This document shows, one piece after another, positions 9,419-19,058 of a stretch of DNA of 64,000 bases. Location of the stretch: assembly GCF_014395225.1 (NCBI RefSeq), contig NZ_CP060723.1, positions 6,076,001 to 6,140,000 of the forward strand, in the 5' to 3' direction. The DNA comes from Pedobacter roseus (lineage in GTDB: Bacteria; Bacteroidota; Bacteroidia; Sphingobacteriales; Sphingobacteriaceae). The notes below the pieces were generated by a model. It was given only the letters and a program-made list of their open reading frames with translations. It was not told the DNA's origin and searched no databases. Numbering within the stretch: position 1 is the first letter of the stretch; every line of letters begins with the position of its first letter. Both the position numbers and the translations under genes were made by a program.

Positions 9419-10199
9419 CGTTTAGAGAAGTTACGCTGAGCGAGAAGTTTATCTCGGCATGACGTAAGGAGCAAAGGGGTTATATAATAAATACAGAATC
9501 ATTATCCTGAGCTTCTGAATGAATCAGGATAAGTAGTCCAGGCGCCTTATTAGATATAATTAATTTTTTTCGACAGGCCTACATGGCAGCATCTAAACGG
9601 ATTTCTTTAGGATGCCACTTCTTAGTGTATATATATGCCTTTTTTATGTTTAATAAAAATATCAATTAAAAACCCTAAAAGTGTTACCGAAAGAACAAAT
9701 GTGATCATCCCTAAGCAAGACCTAATCCATCTCATGAATATTAATTGAAAATCCTAGTATTCAAAAAAGATTTATACAACTGTTGTTATTAAATCAGTAT
9801 GAATTAATCTGGAAATTTCTTAATTAGAGCGCAAACGTTTTTTTAGTTTAGACCTCACAGGTTTTAAAACCTGCGAGGTCTGGAAACAACACATCAATTA
9901 AATGTGTCCACGTTACTTAGGTAATTAATGTTATTTGGAAATGAGGGTTCAGTTTTTCATCGGATCTTCAGCCCCGCTTTCCGTTTTATTCCGATGGAAA
10001 AATCGGAATGTTCACTTCAATCGGGTTTATTTGCAATGGGTAGTAGCACAGAGGTTGACACCCGCGCCATGGTTCGTGTCGCCACGAACCATTTTTTTTT
10101 AAACCTCGCAGGTTTTCAAAACCTGCGAGGTCTGCTGCAATTTGAATTCACATTCAATAAGTTAACTCATGTAACATTATTAATAGTTAGTCTATGGAT
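9419..10199. repeat. Gene-free gap with palindromic and dispersed repeats
   Basis: No convincing gene was seen. Two 29-30 bp palindromes with the same arms lie at 9851-9880 and 10103-10131 (ACCTCGCAGGTTTT-type arms). The stretch at about 9930-10085 is the 5' half of the dispersed element found at 2521 and 27830 (shared TTATTTGGAAATGAG, CTTCAGCCCCGC, AATCGGGTTTATT). The ORF running through it is not conserved in the other copies. Confidence 0.55.
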
Positions 10200-10230
10200 T
10201 TTGTAGATTAAATATTTATCAATATCTTTG
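10200..10230 (+). promoter_or_regulatory. Promoter of the Cys-leader / sulfur operon
   Basis: TTTG (10200-10203), exactly 19 nt, then TATCTTTG (10223-10230) form a textbook Bacteroidetes promoter. The leader-peptide ATG is 8 nt downstream of the -7 element, so transcription should begin just before that codon. Confidence 0.8.
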
Positions 10231-10238
10231 CGCTGATC

Positions 10239-10340
10239 ATGAATGCAACAACAATACCCCAAACATCCTCTATCTCTGATATTAATCTTAAACGCTCTGT
10301 TTTAAATAGCTATTTCCATGAGAATATGTGCTGTTGTTGA
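10239..10340 (+). CDS. Polycysteine leader peptide (33 aa, ends MCCC)
   Basis: ATG at 10239 opens a 33-codon frame that ends ENMCCC immediately before TGA. It is the first ORF after a consensus promoter and lies about 220 bp upstream of a SusC gene heading a sulfur-related operon. The three terminal consecutive Cys codons resemble amino-acid-responsive leader peptides, including the cysteine-responsive upstream ORFs reported in mycobacteria. I infer that ribosome stalling at the Cys codons when Cys-tRNA is scarce regulates the downstream genes. It could instead be a chance ORF, but its position and composition argue against that. Confidence 0.65.
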   Translation: MNATTIPQTSSISDINLKRSVLNSYFHENMCCC

Positions 10341-10558
10341 TTTTGATTTCCCCAAAAAGTTATAGGTGAAACTATAAACACTTTAAAGCCTGACCACCAA
10401 TCCCCCTTAAATATGTGTTGAAATTATTGCCCAAAAAAGAACCGGCAAGGAAGCCTCGCCGGTTATCACGGAATATCAGTTCTGTAACGCCAATCACGCA
10501 CTGATACCCATCCAGCTTTATCCAATGAATTGAATCATTAACATAAAACCCGTTAAAT
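10341..10558 (+). promoter_or_regulatory. Structured leader between Cys peptide and susC
   Basis: A hairpin (TATAG at 10361-10365 pairing with CTATA at 10372-10376) has a GGTG in its loop region. The GGTG could pair with CACC at 10395-10398, giving an H-type pseudoknot. A second strong hairpin has arms AACCGGC (10440-10446) and GCCGGTT (10458-10464). No T-run follows, so neither is a simple terminator. The layout fits a translational or Rho-type attenuator. Confidence 0.45.
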
Positions 10559-13500
10559 ATGGAAATATTTCTCCATAAGAAAAAACCATTCTTATTGGCC
10601 AGCCTTATTTTGCTCTTTACTGTGCTGGTCGTGCCACTTAAAATTTTTGCTCAGATTGAGCCGCCGCCACTCATCAATTCGAAGCTGGCAGGTACAGTAA
10701 TCGATTCGCTAACCAAAGAGCCATTACCCGGTGTTGTAGTCCGCATTAAAGGCGTTACACACGTAGTTTCGACCGATGGAGACGGGAAATTTGTTTTTGT
10801 AACCGGCCAGAAATTACCCTATACCTTAATATTAAGTTCAGTTGGTTACGAAACCAAAGAAATTGTGATAAGTACAAGCCCTACTACTATTCGATTGAAA
10901 GAAGTAAACAGCCAGCTAAATGATGTTGTGGTAGTGGGTTATGGCACGCAGACCAGAAAATCTTTAACCGGTTCGGTTTCTACCATCGCCGTTGATGAAG
11001 TAAGGGCTAAACCAACCGCTACCTTTGCCGAGCAGCTACAGGGTAAAGCCCCGGGTTTGCAGGTAAGTACTTCTACAGGTGTTCCGGGCGATGGCATGTT
11101 TATCCGGATCCGTGGTACAACCTCGATCAACGCCAGTAACGATCCTTTATATGTAATTGATGGTGTTTATGTAAACAGCGGATCTTTACAAAAAATTACC
11201 ACCCAGGGGCAGGCGAATAACCCACTGTCGGATATCAGTCCGGACGATATAGAGAGTGTTACCGTTTTAAAAGATGCTGATGCAACGGCCATTTACGGTG
11301 CTCGTGCAGCCAATGGGGTAATCCTGATTACCACCAAACGTGGCAAATACAATACAGCGCCAAAAGTAAGTTTAAGTACTTATGTGGGTTGGGCAAAAGC
11401 ACCAAAATTGTGGGATCTGGTTACCGGACCACAACATGCCGAACTAATTAACGAATTTTACCGCAATTCAAACGCCGATGCCATCTCAATTGCTGCTGCA
11501 AATGGAACAGCTCCGGCTACTACTTACAGGTTCCAGCCTTTTAGGGCATTAACCGATAACCCTACTGCTTCGCCGGCGCCACGTGGTTTGCCACAGGATC
11601 AAAATACCTACGATCGTTTAAATAAAGCCTTCCGCACCGGACTGTTGCAAAACTATGATGTTTCTGTTTCAGGCGGTAACGATAAAACCACTTATTATAT
11701 TGGTGGTGGTTTAAATAAACAGGAAGCTACCCTTAAAACAAACGATTTTAGAAGAGGAAGTTTCAAGGTAAATATTGATCAGAAAATCAACGATTATGTA
11801 AAAATTGGAACCAGTAATATCCTTACCCAAACCTACCGTACCAATGCACGTGTAGGGGATGGCCCACAGGGTGGGATTTTACAATCGGCTTTGCATACCC
11901 CAACTTATCTGCCAGAATTTAATGCTGATGGAACACCTGGTAAATGGGCCGGTTTTGATAACCTTGATGTGCTGCTGAACAATACGAATATGAACAGCAC
12001 CAGTAACCGGTTGATCAGCAATTTGTATGGTGAAGTGAATATTACCAAAGATTTAACCTTTAAAACCAGCTGGAGTGTTGATTATAACCAGTATAACGAG
12101 TTTCAGTACTGGAACAGTTTAACCAACCTGGGTATTGCTAATAAAAATCTTGGTACTTCAAGTGTAAGCAATAACACCATCTGGACGAACGAGCAAACCT
12201 TAAATTATAACCATGTTACTGGTAAACATACTTTTGGTGCTTTAATCGGTAATTCGTTACAGGGATCGGTATCTAACCAAACCCTGGCGCAGGGTACCAA
12301 TTTCCCGAACGATTCATTCCAGCAGATTGCTTCTGCCGCTAACACCACTTCATCTGCGTCTGAATCTAAATATACACTGTCGTCATTTTTTGCTCGTTTA
12401 AATTATAACTATGGTGGAAAATACTATGCGGTATTCAGTATTCGAGCCGATGGTTCTTCGCGTTTTGGTGCTAACCACCAGTGGGGATATTTCCCTTCTG
12501 CAGGTTTGGCCTGGCGTGTTAAACAGGAAAATTTCCTGAAAGATGTTGCCGTGATTTCGGATTTAAAACTCCGCGGAAGTATTGGCGTAACCGGAAACCA
12601 GAATGGGATCAACGATTTTGCCTCACGTGGTTTATGGGGCGCTGGTGCCAACTATCAGAACAATCCGGGTACGGTGCCATCGCAATTGGCCAATCCCGAT
12701 CTGAAATGGGAAAGCACCCGTCAGGCCAATATTGGTTTTGATTTAAGTTTCTTTAAAGACCGGTTGACCTTAAGCGGTGATGTTTATGATAAATATACCA
12801 GCAACCTGTTGCTTAACCTGCCATTGGCCTCAAGTAAAGGATTTTCATCTATCCTGACCAATGCCGGTGAAATGACTAATAAAGGATTGGAGCTGAACAT
12901 CAGCAGCATTAACCTGGATGGAGCGTTTAAATGGAGTACCAATTTCAATATTTCGCGTAACATCAATAAAATAGAGAAACTGCCTACACCAGTGGTTGCC
13001 ACTTATGCTGCCGAACGCATGGTTCAGGGTTTATCGATGTACACTTTTTATGTATATAATCAGCTTTACGTTGATCCACAGACCGGAAATGCTGTTTACG
13101 AAGATGCCGATCATAATGGCGTAATCAACGCAAACGATATAGTTCCGGTAGGCAATGCATTGCCGAAATTTAATGGTGGTTTAACCAATAACCTCAGCTA
13201 TAAAGGCTTCGATTTATCGGTGTTCTTCAATTTTGTGTATGGCAACAAGGTTTACAATAACAACAACTATTTTCTTGAAGGTGGCGGTACCCGCGATGCC
13301 AACAGGGCAATGGATGTATACCAGTTAGACCGCTGGCAGAAACCGGGCGATATTACCAATATGCCAAGACTAACCGCTTATGGACAAAACTATACACTGA
13401 GCCCAACCAGCCGTAACATAGAAGATGGATCTTTCCTTCGCCTGAGCAATGTAACCCTTGGTTATAACCTGCCGAAAGACTTTATCAAAAAAGCGGGAAT

Positions 13501-13669
13501 AAATTCGGTAAGGATCTATGCAAGTGGCTCAAATCTTTGGTTGTGGACTAAATACAAAGGTCCGGATCCGGAAATCAATGTGTCTTCGTCGGCTACCGTA
13601 CTCGGTTACGATTTAGGTACGCCACCTGTGCCACGTACTTTCCAGATAGGTGCAAACATTACTTTTTAA
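10559..13669 (+). CDS. SusC/RagA-family TonB-linked outer-membrane receptor (sulfur operon)
   Basis: The 1036-residue protein has a signal peptide ending near KIFAQ, then a CarboxypepD_reg-like beta-sandwich (about 44-118, with LAGTVIDSLTKEPLPGVVV). The TonB plug follows (LNDVVVVGYGTQTRKSLTGS; TVLKDADATAIYGARAANGVI at about 238-258), then a 22-strand barrel ending in Phe. It imports a solute bound by its SusD partner, which starts 15 bp downstream. The sulfur-oxidation genes that follow suggest an organosulfur substrate (inference). Expression is probably controlled by the upstream Cys leader. Confidence 0.95.
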   Translation: MEIFLHKKKPFLLASLILLFTVLVVPLKIFAQIEPPPLINSKLAGTVIDSLTKEPLPGVVVRIKGVTHVVSTDGDGKFVFVTGQKLPYTLILSSVGYETKEIVISTSPTTIRLKEVNSQLNDVVVVGYGTQTRKSLTGSVSTIAVDEVRAKPTATFAEQLQGKAPGLQVSTSTGVPGDGMFIRIRGTTSINASNDPLYVIDGVYVNSGSLQKITTQGQANNPLSDISPDDIESVTVLKDADATAIYGARAANGVILITTKRGKYNTAPKVSLSTYVGWAKAPKLWDLVTGPQHAELINEFYRNSNADAISIAAANGTAPATTYRFQPFRALTDNPTASPAPRGLPQDQNTYDRLNKAFRTGLLQNYDVSVSGGNDKTTYYIGGGLNKQEATLKTNDFRRGSFKVNIDQKINDYVKIGTSNILTQTYRTNARVGDGPQGGILQSALHTPTYLPEFNADGTPGKWAGFDNLDVLLNNTNMNSTSNRLISNLYGEVNITKDLTFKTSWSVDYNQYNEFQYWNSLTNLGIANKNLGTSSVSNNTIWTNEQTLNYNHVTGKHTFGALIGNSLQGSVSNQTLAQGTNFPNDSFQQIASAANTTSSASESKYTLSSFFARLNYNYGGKYYAVFSIRADGSSRFGANHQWGYFPSAGLAWRVKQENFLKDVAVISDLKLRGSIGVTGNQNGINDFASRGLWGAGANYQNNPGTVPSQLANPDLKWESTRQANIGFDLSFFKDRLTLSGDVYDKYTSNLLLNLPLASSKGFSSILTNAGEMTNKGLELNISSINLDGAFKWSTNFNISRNINKIEKLPTPVVATYAAERMVQGLSMYTFYVYNQLYVDPQTGNAVYEDADHNGVINANDIVPVGNALPKFNGGLTNNLSYKGFDLSVFFNFVYGNKVYNNNNYFLEGGGTRDANRAMDVYQLDRWQKPGDITNMPRLTAYGQNYTLSPTSRNIEDGSFLRLSNVTLGYNLPKDFIKKAGINSVRIYASGSNLWLWTKYKGPDPEINVSSSATVLGYDLGTPPVPRTFQIGANITF

Positions 13670-13684
13670 ACCGAATAATCAATC

Positions 13685-15046
13685 ATGAAAAAAGTTATAT
13701 ACATATTCGCAGTCATCATTCTGTTCACTTCCTGCAAAAAGTTTCTGGAGGTACAACCCCAGTTGCAGGTAGATCAGGATCAGGCAATCATTAATGCAGG
13801 TACTGCGGCTACTGCCGTAAATGGTTTATTTAACCTTTTGGCGGCCAACAGTTATTATGGCTCAAACTTCCCGGCGCTTTCTTATTTATCTGCCGGAGAT
13901 ATCCAGTGGTCGGGTTCGCAGTCTGATCCCAACGAGATTACCAAACACCTTACCTCTGCTACCAACGGTTATGTGCAATCGGCATGGACGGCTATTTACA
14001 AAACCATATCACAGGCCAATTATATTATTGATAAAGTACCAACTGTTAGCGATCCTTTATTGACCACCACACTAAAAAACCAATATCTGGGCGAAGCATA
14101 TTTCGTGCGTGCTTTGGCTTATTTCGACCTGGCTCGTGGCTGGGGTGGTGTGCAGCTGATCTTAAAACCGACCAATAATTCATCAGATAACAGCGATGTT
14201 CCACGCAGTAGCCAGGCAGATACCTATGCACAGGTGCTAAAAGATTTAAACGCTGCCGAAACTTTGGTGCCAACAGCCGTAAGCCGTAACCGGGTAAGTT
14301 TACGTACAGTGCAGGCACTTAAAGCCAGGTTTTACCTTTACCAGAAAAACTGGGCACTGGCCGAGCAATTTGCCACATCGGTAATCAACGATAACACAAA
14401 TTATTCGCTTGTGGCACCTTATAGCGCATTTTTTGCCAATAATGCCGTAACCACTAACGAATCGGTACTCGAACTGGCTTATACCACCTCAAATACCAAC
14501 GGACACAGCAACTGGTGGTTGCCACCGGCTTTGGGCGGACGTAGAGAATGGTCGCCAAATGATGCTTTAGTTGCTTTGTTAAATAACCCGGCCATTGGTG
14601 GTAACCGCAATACCTTAATTGCACAGACCGCGCCTCCGGGTAATTTATGGTATGGCAAATTGTATTACCGCAATCCACTGGGCACAGATCCGGCTTACGT
14701 CATCCGCATTGCGGAATTATACCTGATCCGTTCAGAAGCGAGGGCACAACAAGGGAACCTGATTGGTGCAAACAGCGCACAAACAGATTTGAATTCGGTG
14801 CGTAGTCGAGCAGGCCTTGGTGTAACTACTGCGGTTACTTTAATTGAGATTTTATTGGCACTTGAAAAAGAACGTCAGGTAGAGTTTCCTTTCGAAGCCG
14901 ACCGCTGGTTTAACCTGGTGCGTACAGACCGTGCGCAAACTGTGCTGGCCCTACCTGATAAACACCTTTATCTTTTCCCGATTCCTTATAACGAAACATT
15001 GGTTGATCCACAATTGGCAGGAGCAAACCGTAACCCTGGTTATTAA
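13685..15046 (+). CDS. SusD/RagB-family surface lipoprotein (sulfur operon)
   Basis: The 453-residue lipoprotein has a lipobox ending in Cys17 (FTSCKK). The helical TPR-like core includes the conserved YLGEAYFVRALAYFDLARGWGGV segment (positions about 134-156, partly quoted), and the RWFNLVRTD motif lies near residue 408. SusD proteins cap the SusC barrel and bind the ligand at the cell surface. It lies between susC and a secreted S51 peptidase. The substrate is unknown. Confidence 0.94.
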   Translation: MKKVIYIFAVIILFTSCKKFLEVQPQLQVDQDQAIINAGTAATAVNGLFNLLAANSYYGSNFPALSYLSAGDIQWSGSQSDPNEITKHLTSATNGYVQSAWTAIYKTISQANYIIDKVPTVSDPLLTTTLKNQYLGEAYFVRALAYFDLARGWGGVQLILKPTNNSSDNSDVPRSSQADTYAQVLKDLNAAETLVPTAVSRNRVSLRTVQALKARFYLYQKNWALAEQFATSVINDNTNYSLVAPYSAFFANNAVTTNESVLELAYTTSNTNGHSNWWLPPALGGRREWSPNDALVALLNNPAIGGNRNTLIAQTAPPGNLWYGKLYYRNPLGTDPAYVIRIAELYLIRSEARAQQGNLIGANSAQTDLNSVRSRAGLGVTTAVTLIEILLALEKERQVEFPFEADRWFNLVRTDRAQTVLALPDKHLYLFPIPYNETLVDPQLAGANRNPGY

Positions 15047-15057
15047 AAATATTGATC

Positions 15058-15987
15058 ATGAAAAAACTAAGCATTTTTCTTTTGGCCCTAACCGCATTCG
15101 GTTATTCGGCCTTTGCCCAATCATCGCCCATTACCGTAAAAAAATCTAATACCAGGCATGGACCCGAAAAAGGGAGTCTATTGATCATCGGTGGTAATGT
15201 GGGTTCGCAACGCGATATCTGGGAAAAGTTTACCGAACTGGCCGGAGGTAAAGATAAAGCCGTACTGGTGGTGGTTACTACCGCATCTGGCGATTCGGCG
15301 GCTTATGATAAAAAAGGGGTTGAAGAGGTAAAACGTCAAACAGGAATTAAAAACGTAACCCTTTTCCATACCAGCGATTTTAAGGAAGCCAACAGCGAGA
15401 AATTTATTGCCCCGTTAAAAAATGCAACCGCAGTTTACTTTGAAGGTGGCCGCCAGTGGCGCATCGCCGATTCTTACCTCAACACCCTTACCCATCAGGC
15501 TTTTATTGATGTGTTGAACAGGGGAGGTGTAATTGCAGGCAGTTCGGCCGGGGCAAGTATTATTGGTTCTTTTCTGTGGAGAGGTGATACCAAAGGCGCA
15601 CAGATCTTAGTCGGCGACCATACACAGGGCTTGGGTTTTCTTAAAAATTCTGCCATTGATCAGCATTTATTGGTGCGTAACCGCCAGTTCGATCTGGTCG
15701 ATTTTATCCGTAAGGCACCAGATTTAATCGGTATTGGCTTAAATGAAGCTACAGCCGTTCTGGTACAGCGCGATACCCTTCAGGTGCTCGGACATTCTTT
15801 TGTAGCCATTTACGATTACAACACCATTATAAACAGTGGCGAAAAACACGTGGTAAACGACCGGGAAGATTTTACGGCTTCAAACGGACCGTTTTTCTTC
15901 CTCAGTGCAGGTCAGAAATACGATTTGGCCAAAAGACAAGTCATTAAGGAGCCACGCAAACCGGGCAAGGCAGATGACGATCAATAA
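15058..15987 (+). CDS. Secreted S51-family peptidase, cyanophycinase-like
   Basis: I chose the ATG at 15058 over the TTG at 15052 because it directly begins the signal peptide MKKLSIFLLAL, which ends at AFAQ. The mature part has the S51 fold: GSLLIIGGNVG near the N-terminus, FEGGRQ (about 128-133), and the nucleophile elbow GSSAGAS (about 161-167). Family members hydrolyse cyanophycin, beta-aspartyl peptides or Asp dipeptides. Here it is exported and sits between SusD and DoxX-like proteins, so it may trim a peptide-linked substrate. The specificity is a guess. Confidence 0.85.
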   Translation: MKKLSIFLLALTAFGYSAFAQSSPITVKKSNTRHGPEKGSLLIIGGNVGSQRDIWEKFTELAGGKDKAVLVVVTTASGDSAAYDKKGVEEVKRQTGIKNVTLFHTSDFKEANSEKFIAPLKNATAVYFEGGRQWRIADSYLNTLTHQAFIDVLNRGGVIAGSSAGASIIGSFLWRGDTKGAQILVGDHTQGLGFLKNSAIDQHLLVRNRQFDLVDFIRKAPDLIGIGLNEATAVLVQRDTLQVLGHSFVAIYDYNTIINSGEKHVVNDREDFTASNGPFFFLSAGQKYDLAKRQVIKEPRKPGKADDDQ

Positions 15988-16004
15988 CCTTAAAAAATAA
16001 AGCA

Positions 16005-17336
16005 ATGAGTAATACGAACATATCATCGCCACCTGTATGGACGGATAGAGAAAAGCTGATATTCAGGTTCTTTTTTCTCTTTTTTATCCTTCAGGCCATT
16101 CCTTTAAGTGTTGATTTTTTTAAAACTGTTTTTGGCTTTAACTGGCTGCATATCAGTTATGGCGATATTTTTAACCTTACCCGTTTATCTGCAAAATTTC
16201 TGCCCGGTGCCGATAGTTTTATCAATTGGATCATCGTAGCGATAATTGCATTGATTGGTGCAATGGTTTGGGATAAATCAAAATATAAAAATATAAATTA
16301 CGACCGGTTTTATTACTGGTTAAGGGTAGTGGTGCGTTACCGTTTGGCCATTGGCATCATCGGTTACGGCTTTATCAAATTTTTTCCTTTGCAGGCCCCT
16401 TTTCCTTCCATCAGTAATTTAAATACCAGTTATGGCGATTTTACCGACTGGAAAATATTTTCGATGAGTTTGGGCATTGTACCTTCTTACGAAACATTTT
16501 TAGGCGCTATCGAAATTCTCGCAGGCTTATTCTTGTTCTTCCGTAAAACAGCTACCATCGGTGCAGCCATTATCCTGGTATTTACCGGAAATGTATTTAT
16601 ATCCAATCTGGCTTACGAAGGCGGCGAATTTGTGTATGCCACTTACCTGATCACTTTTGCACTTTTTGTATTGTGGTTCGATGCACAGCGGATTTATAAC
16701 CTGGTATCGCTCGAGCGGCCAACAGCACCTAACAGTTTTAAACCCCTTTTTGTGGGTAAAACCAAAACCCTGCGTTTGGTACTTAAAACACTCGTTATTT
16801 TCTTTTTTGTTTTCCTCTATGGTTTTAAAACCTATTCCGGTTTCCATCACGACCCTTATCAGTTTCCACGTACCAAAGGTTTAGCAAGAGCAGCAGGGAT
16901 TTACAATGTAAGCGAGTTCAAAATCAATGGACGTGTATTGCCTTATGCTGCTGCAGATTCTATCCGCTGGAAAGATGTGGTATTTGAGAAATGGGCCACC
17001 ATCAGCGTGCGTTCCGATCGGAAAGTAATTATTGATTCGGCAAATTACGAACAGGTATTTAAAAATGATAAAGACCGCGATTATGAACTGGCCGGTACCG
17101 CAGGAAGGCATTATTACAGTTATACTGTCGATTCTGTGAACCATGTATTGTTATTGGATAACAAGAATCCTCATTACAAAGGCGAACAGTTGCGGTTAAA
17201 TTATAGCCACCCCGATAGCGCTACGGTGATCCTTTCGGGTACCAATCAGCACCGCGATTCGATTTACGTGGTACTGAACAAAATCGATAAAAAATATCCG
17301 TTAAAGCTTAGCCGCCGCAAAGCACTTAAACTATAA
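16005..17336 (+). CDS. DoxX-like membrane protein with periplasmic tail (paralogue 1)
   Basis: The 443-residue protein has about eight hydrophobic helices up to residue 275. They include a DoxX-like core around YRLAIGIIGYGFIKFFPLQ and GAIEILAGLFLFFRKTATIGA (about 165-185). A hydrophilic C-terminal domain of about 160 residues follows, ending in an ILSGTNQHRDSIYVVLNK strand pattern. DoxX proteins are linked to thiosulfate:quinone oxidoreductase and thiol redox functions. It is clearly homologous to the next gene (conserved YRxxIGIIGxGFxKxFPxQ and YNVSEFKING), so the pair arose by tandem duplication. Confidence 0.75.
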   Translation: MSNTNISSPPVWTDREKLIFRFFFLFFILQAIPLSVDFFKTVFGFNWLHISYGDIFNLTRLSAKFLPGADSFINWIIVAIIALIGAMVWDKSKYKNINYDRFYYWLRVVVRYRLAIGIIGYGFIKFFPLQAPFPSISNLNTSYGDFTDWKIFSMSLGIVPSYETFLGAIEILAGLFLFFRKTATIGAAIILVFTGNVFISNLAYEGGEFVYATYLITFALFVLWFDAQRIYNLVSLERPTAPNSFKPLFVGKTKTLRLVLKTLVIFFFVFLYGFKTYSGFHHDPYQFPRTKGLARAAGIYNVSEFKINGRVLPYAAADSIRWKDVVFEKWATISVRSDRKVIIDSANYEQVFKNDKDRDYELAGTAGRHYYSYTVDSVNHVLLLDNKNPHYKGEQLRLNYSHPDSATVILSGTNQHRDSIYVVLNKIDKKYPLKLSRRKALKL

Positions 17337-17350
17337 AAAAGCTTAATGTT

Positions 17351-19054
17351 ATGTCTGAAATAAAACAACGTGATATAGAAAACGAAGTAACAGCGCAACA
17401 GGCGGCAGCCAAAAAACCATGGTCGTGGCAAAAAAAGTTTGGCTTCCGCGTGCTGTTTATTTTCTTCCTGGCCATGTCTATCCCTTTTTCGGCCAATTGG
17501 TATAAAAATGTTTTTACCTTGGATTGGTCGCGACCGCATTACCGCGATTTATACGATATCGCCCGTTTCCAGCCCAGCTTTTTATCACTTTTTGGCGGAC
17601 AGCGTTCACGCGATATTACCGATTCTCCATCAGGTGATGAATCAGCTAAAAAAGATGGTGTCAAAAAGAATAAGATAGAAAAAGTTGGTGCCAAAAAAGC
17701 TGAATCGAAAAACGAAACTGGTGCAGCTTTACCGCCAAAAAGAAGTTTTCTGGCCGATTATGTAGATTGGGGCATCGCATTGGTGTTTGCGCTTGTAGGC
17801 GCACTAATCTGGACGGCATTTGACCGCAAAAGTAAATCTTACCACATCCTTTATTACTGGATCAGGGTGGTGGTGCGTTACCGCGCCGGGATCGGGATTA
17901 TTGGCTTCGGTTTTACCAAACTTTTCCCTACACAGATGCCTTATCCGTCACTGGGTTTGCTCAACAGTAATTTTGGCGATTTTACCGCTCAAAAAATATA
18001 CTGGCTTTCGGTAGGTGTGGTGCCCTGGTACCAGGTTTTTGGTGGCGTGGTCGAAATTGTTGCCGGTGCGATGCTTTTCTTCCGGAAAACCAGCACATTT
18101 GGAGCTATACTTTTAGCGGCTGCACTAGGCGATATCACTTTTGTAAATTACGCTTACGATGGTGGTGTGCACGTTTATGCATTTTATTTCGTGCTGTTAG
18201 GGTTGTTTATTGCCGCCGATGATTTCCCTAAATTATACAACCTGCTCATTCTGGAGCGTTACACCGTTCCGTTTAGAATTTACCCCGATTTTAGAAAGCC
18301 ATGGCTTAGATACACCCGCATCACGCTGAAAGTGCTCACTTTCGTGATCTTTTTTGGCGTACTTACCTATACCGAGGTGATCAATTTTAAATATGATCCT
18401 TACAAACAGCCGGCAACGGCTGGCGTTAAAAAGTTAAGGGGAAATTACCGTGTAAGTGAATTTAAAATCAACGGCGAAGTAGTTCCGTTTAATCCGCTTG
18501 ATTCGACCAGGTGGCAGGAAGCTACTTTTGAAAACTGGACAACTTTAACCTTCAAAATCAATCGACCGGTACTCATCGATCCATCAAATGGTGGCGGTAG
18601 CCCAATGCGCGATATCCAGCGCACTTTCGAAATCAGTGGCGTTGCCGGAGGCCAAAGGGCATTTCATTATTACGCCGATACTGTAGATAAAGTGCTTTAC
18701 CTGCAGGATAAAAATGTGATGGCTTTAAGGGGCGGACGAAAAGGTGCCGACAAAGCCAAAGATGCCAAACCAAAAGAAGACAACTGGATCAGTAAAACCG
18801 CATGGCAACACATCGGCGATGAAAATAAAATGATCGATAAAGCCGCATGGTCTACCCGCAGGGACCGCGAATTTGCGGAGAAACCAAGGGAAGTAAAACG
18901 CCATCGCATGGTATTGAAATACGATACCACAGATGGATCGAGGGTTATCCTTTCGGGCATCAATGAGCGTAAAGATTCCATTTATGTGGTGCTCGATCGT
19001 TACGACCGGCAATATGTATTGCCAGAAAGTACTTTGAGCGCAGGTAAATATTAA
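17351..19054 (+). CDS. DoxX-like membrane protein with charged insert (paralogue 2)
   Basis: The 567-residue protein has the same plan as the preceding one: DoxX-like helices (conserved IGFGFTKLFPTQ and GGVVEIVAGAMLFFRKTSTFGA) then a C-terminal soluble domain ending RVILSGINERKDSIYVVLDR. It differs by a Lys/Glu-rich hydrophilic insert after the first helix (about residues 90-135, many KKD and KKAESK runs) and by a second insert near 460-510. It probably forms a heteromer with its paralogue and passes electrons between the sulfur dehydrogenase and the quinone pool (inference). Confidence 0.72.
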   Translation: MSEIKQRDIENEVTAQQAAAKKPWSWQKKFGFRVLFIFFLAMSIPFSANWYKNVFTLDWSRPHYRDLYDIARFQPSFLSLFGGQRSRDITDSPSGDESAKKDGVKKNKIEKVGAKKAESKNETGAALPPKRSFLADYVDWGIALVFALVGALIWTAFDRKSKSYHILYYWIRVVVRYRAGIGIIGFGFTKLFPTQMPYPSLGLLNSNFGDFTAQKIYWLSVGVVPWYQVFGGVVEIVAGAMLFFRKTSTFGAILLAAALGDITFVNYAYDGGVHVYAFYFVLLGLFIAADDFPKLYNLLILERYTVPFRIYPDFRKPWLRYTRITLKVLTFVIFFGVLTYTEVINFKYDPYKQPATAGVKKLRGNYRVSEFKINGEVVPFNPLDSTRWQEATFENWTTLTFKINRPVLIDPSNGGGSPMRDIQRTFEISGVAGGQRAFHYYADTVDKVLYLQDKNVMALRGGRKGADKAKDAKPKEDNWISKTAWQHIGDENKMIDKAAWSTRRDREFAEKPREVKRHRMVLKYDTTDGSRVILSGINERKDSIYVVLDRYDRQYVLPESTLSAGKY

Positions 19055-19058
19055 TGCG

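Noticed and set aside
9928..10206. 92-residue ORF before the sulfur operon
   Set aside because: It runs through the dispersed repeat and a palindrome and ends at the promoter; no family resemblance.
10352..10400. Possible SAM-type riboswitch in the leader of the sulfur operon
   Set aside because: A pseudoknot can be drawn, but I cannot match the sequence to a SAM-I, SAM-II or SAM/SAH consensus. The Cys-codon ORF explains the regulation more simply.
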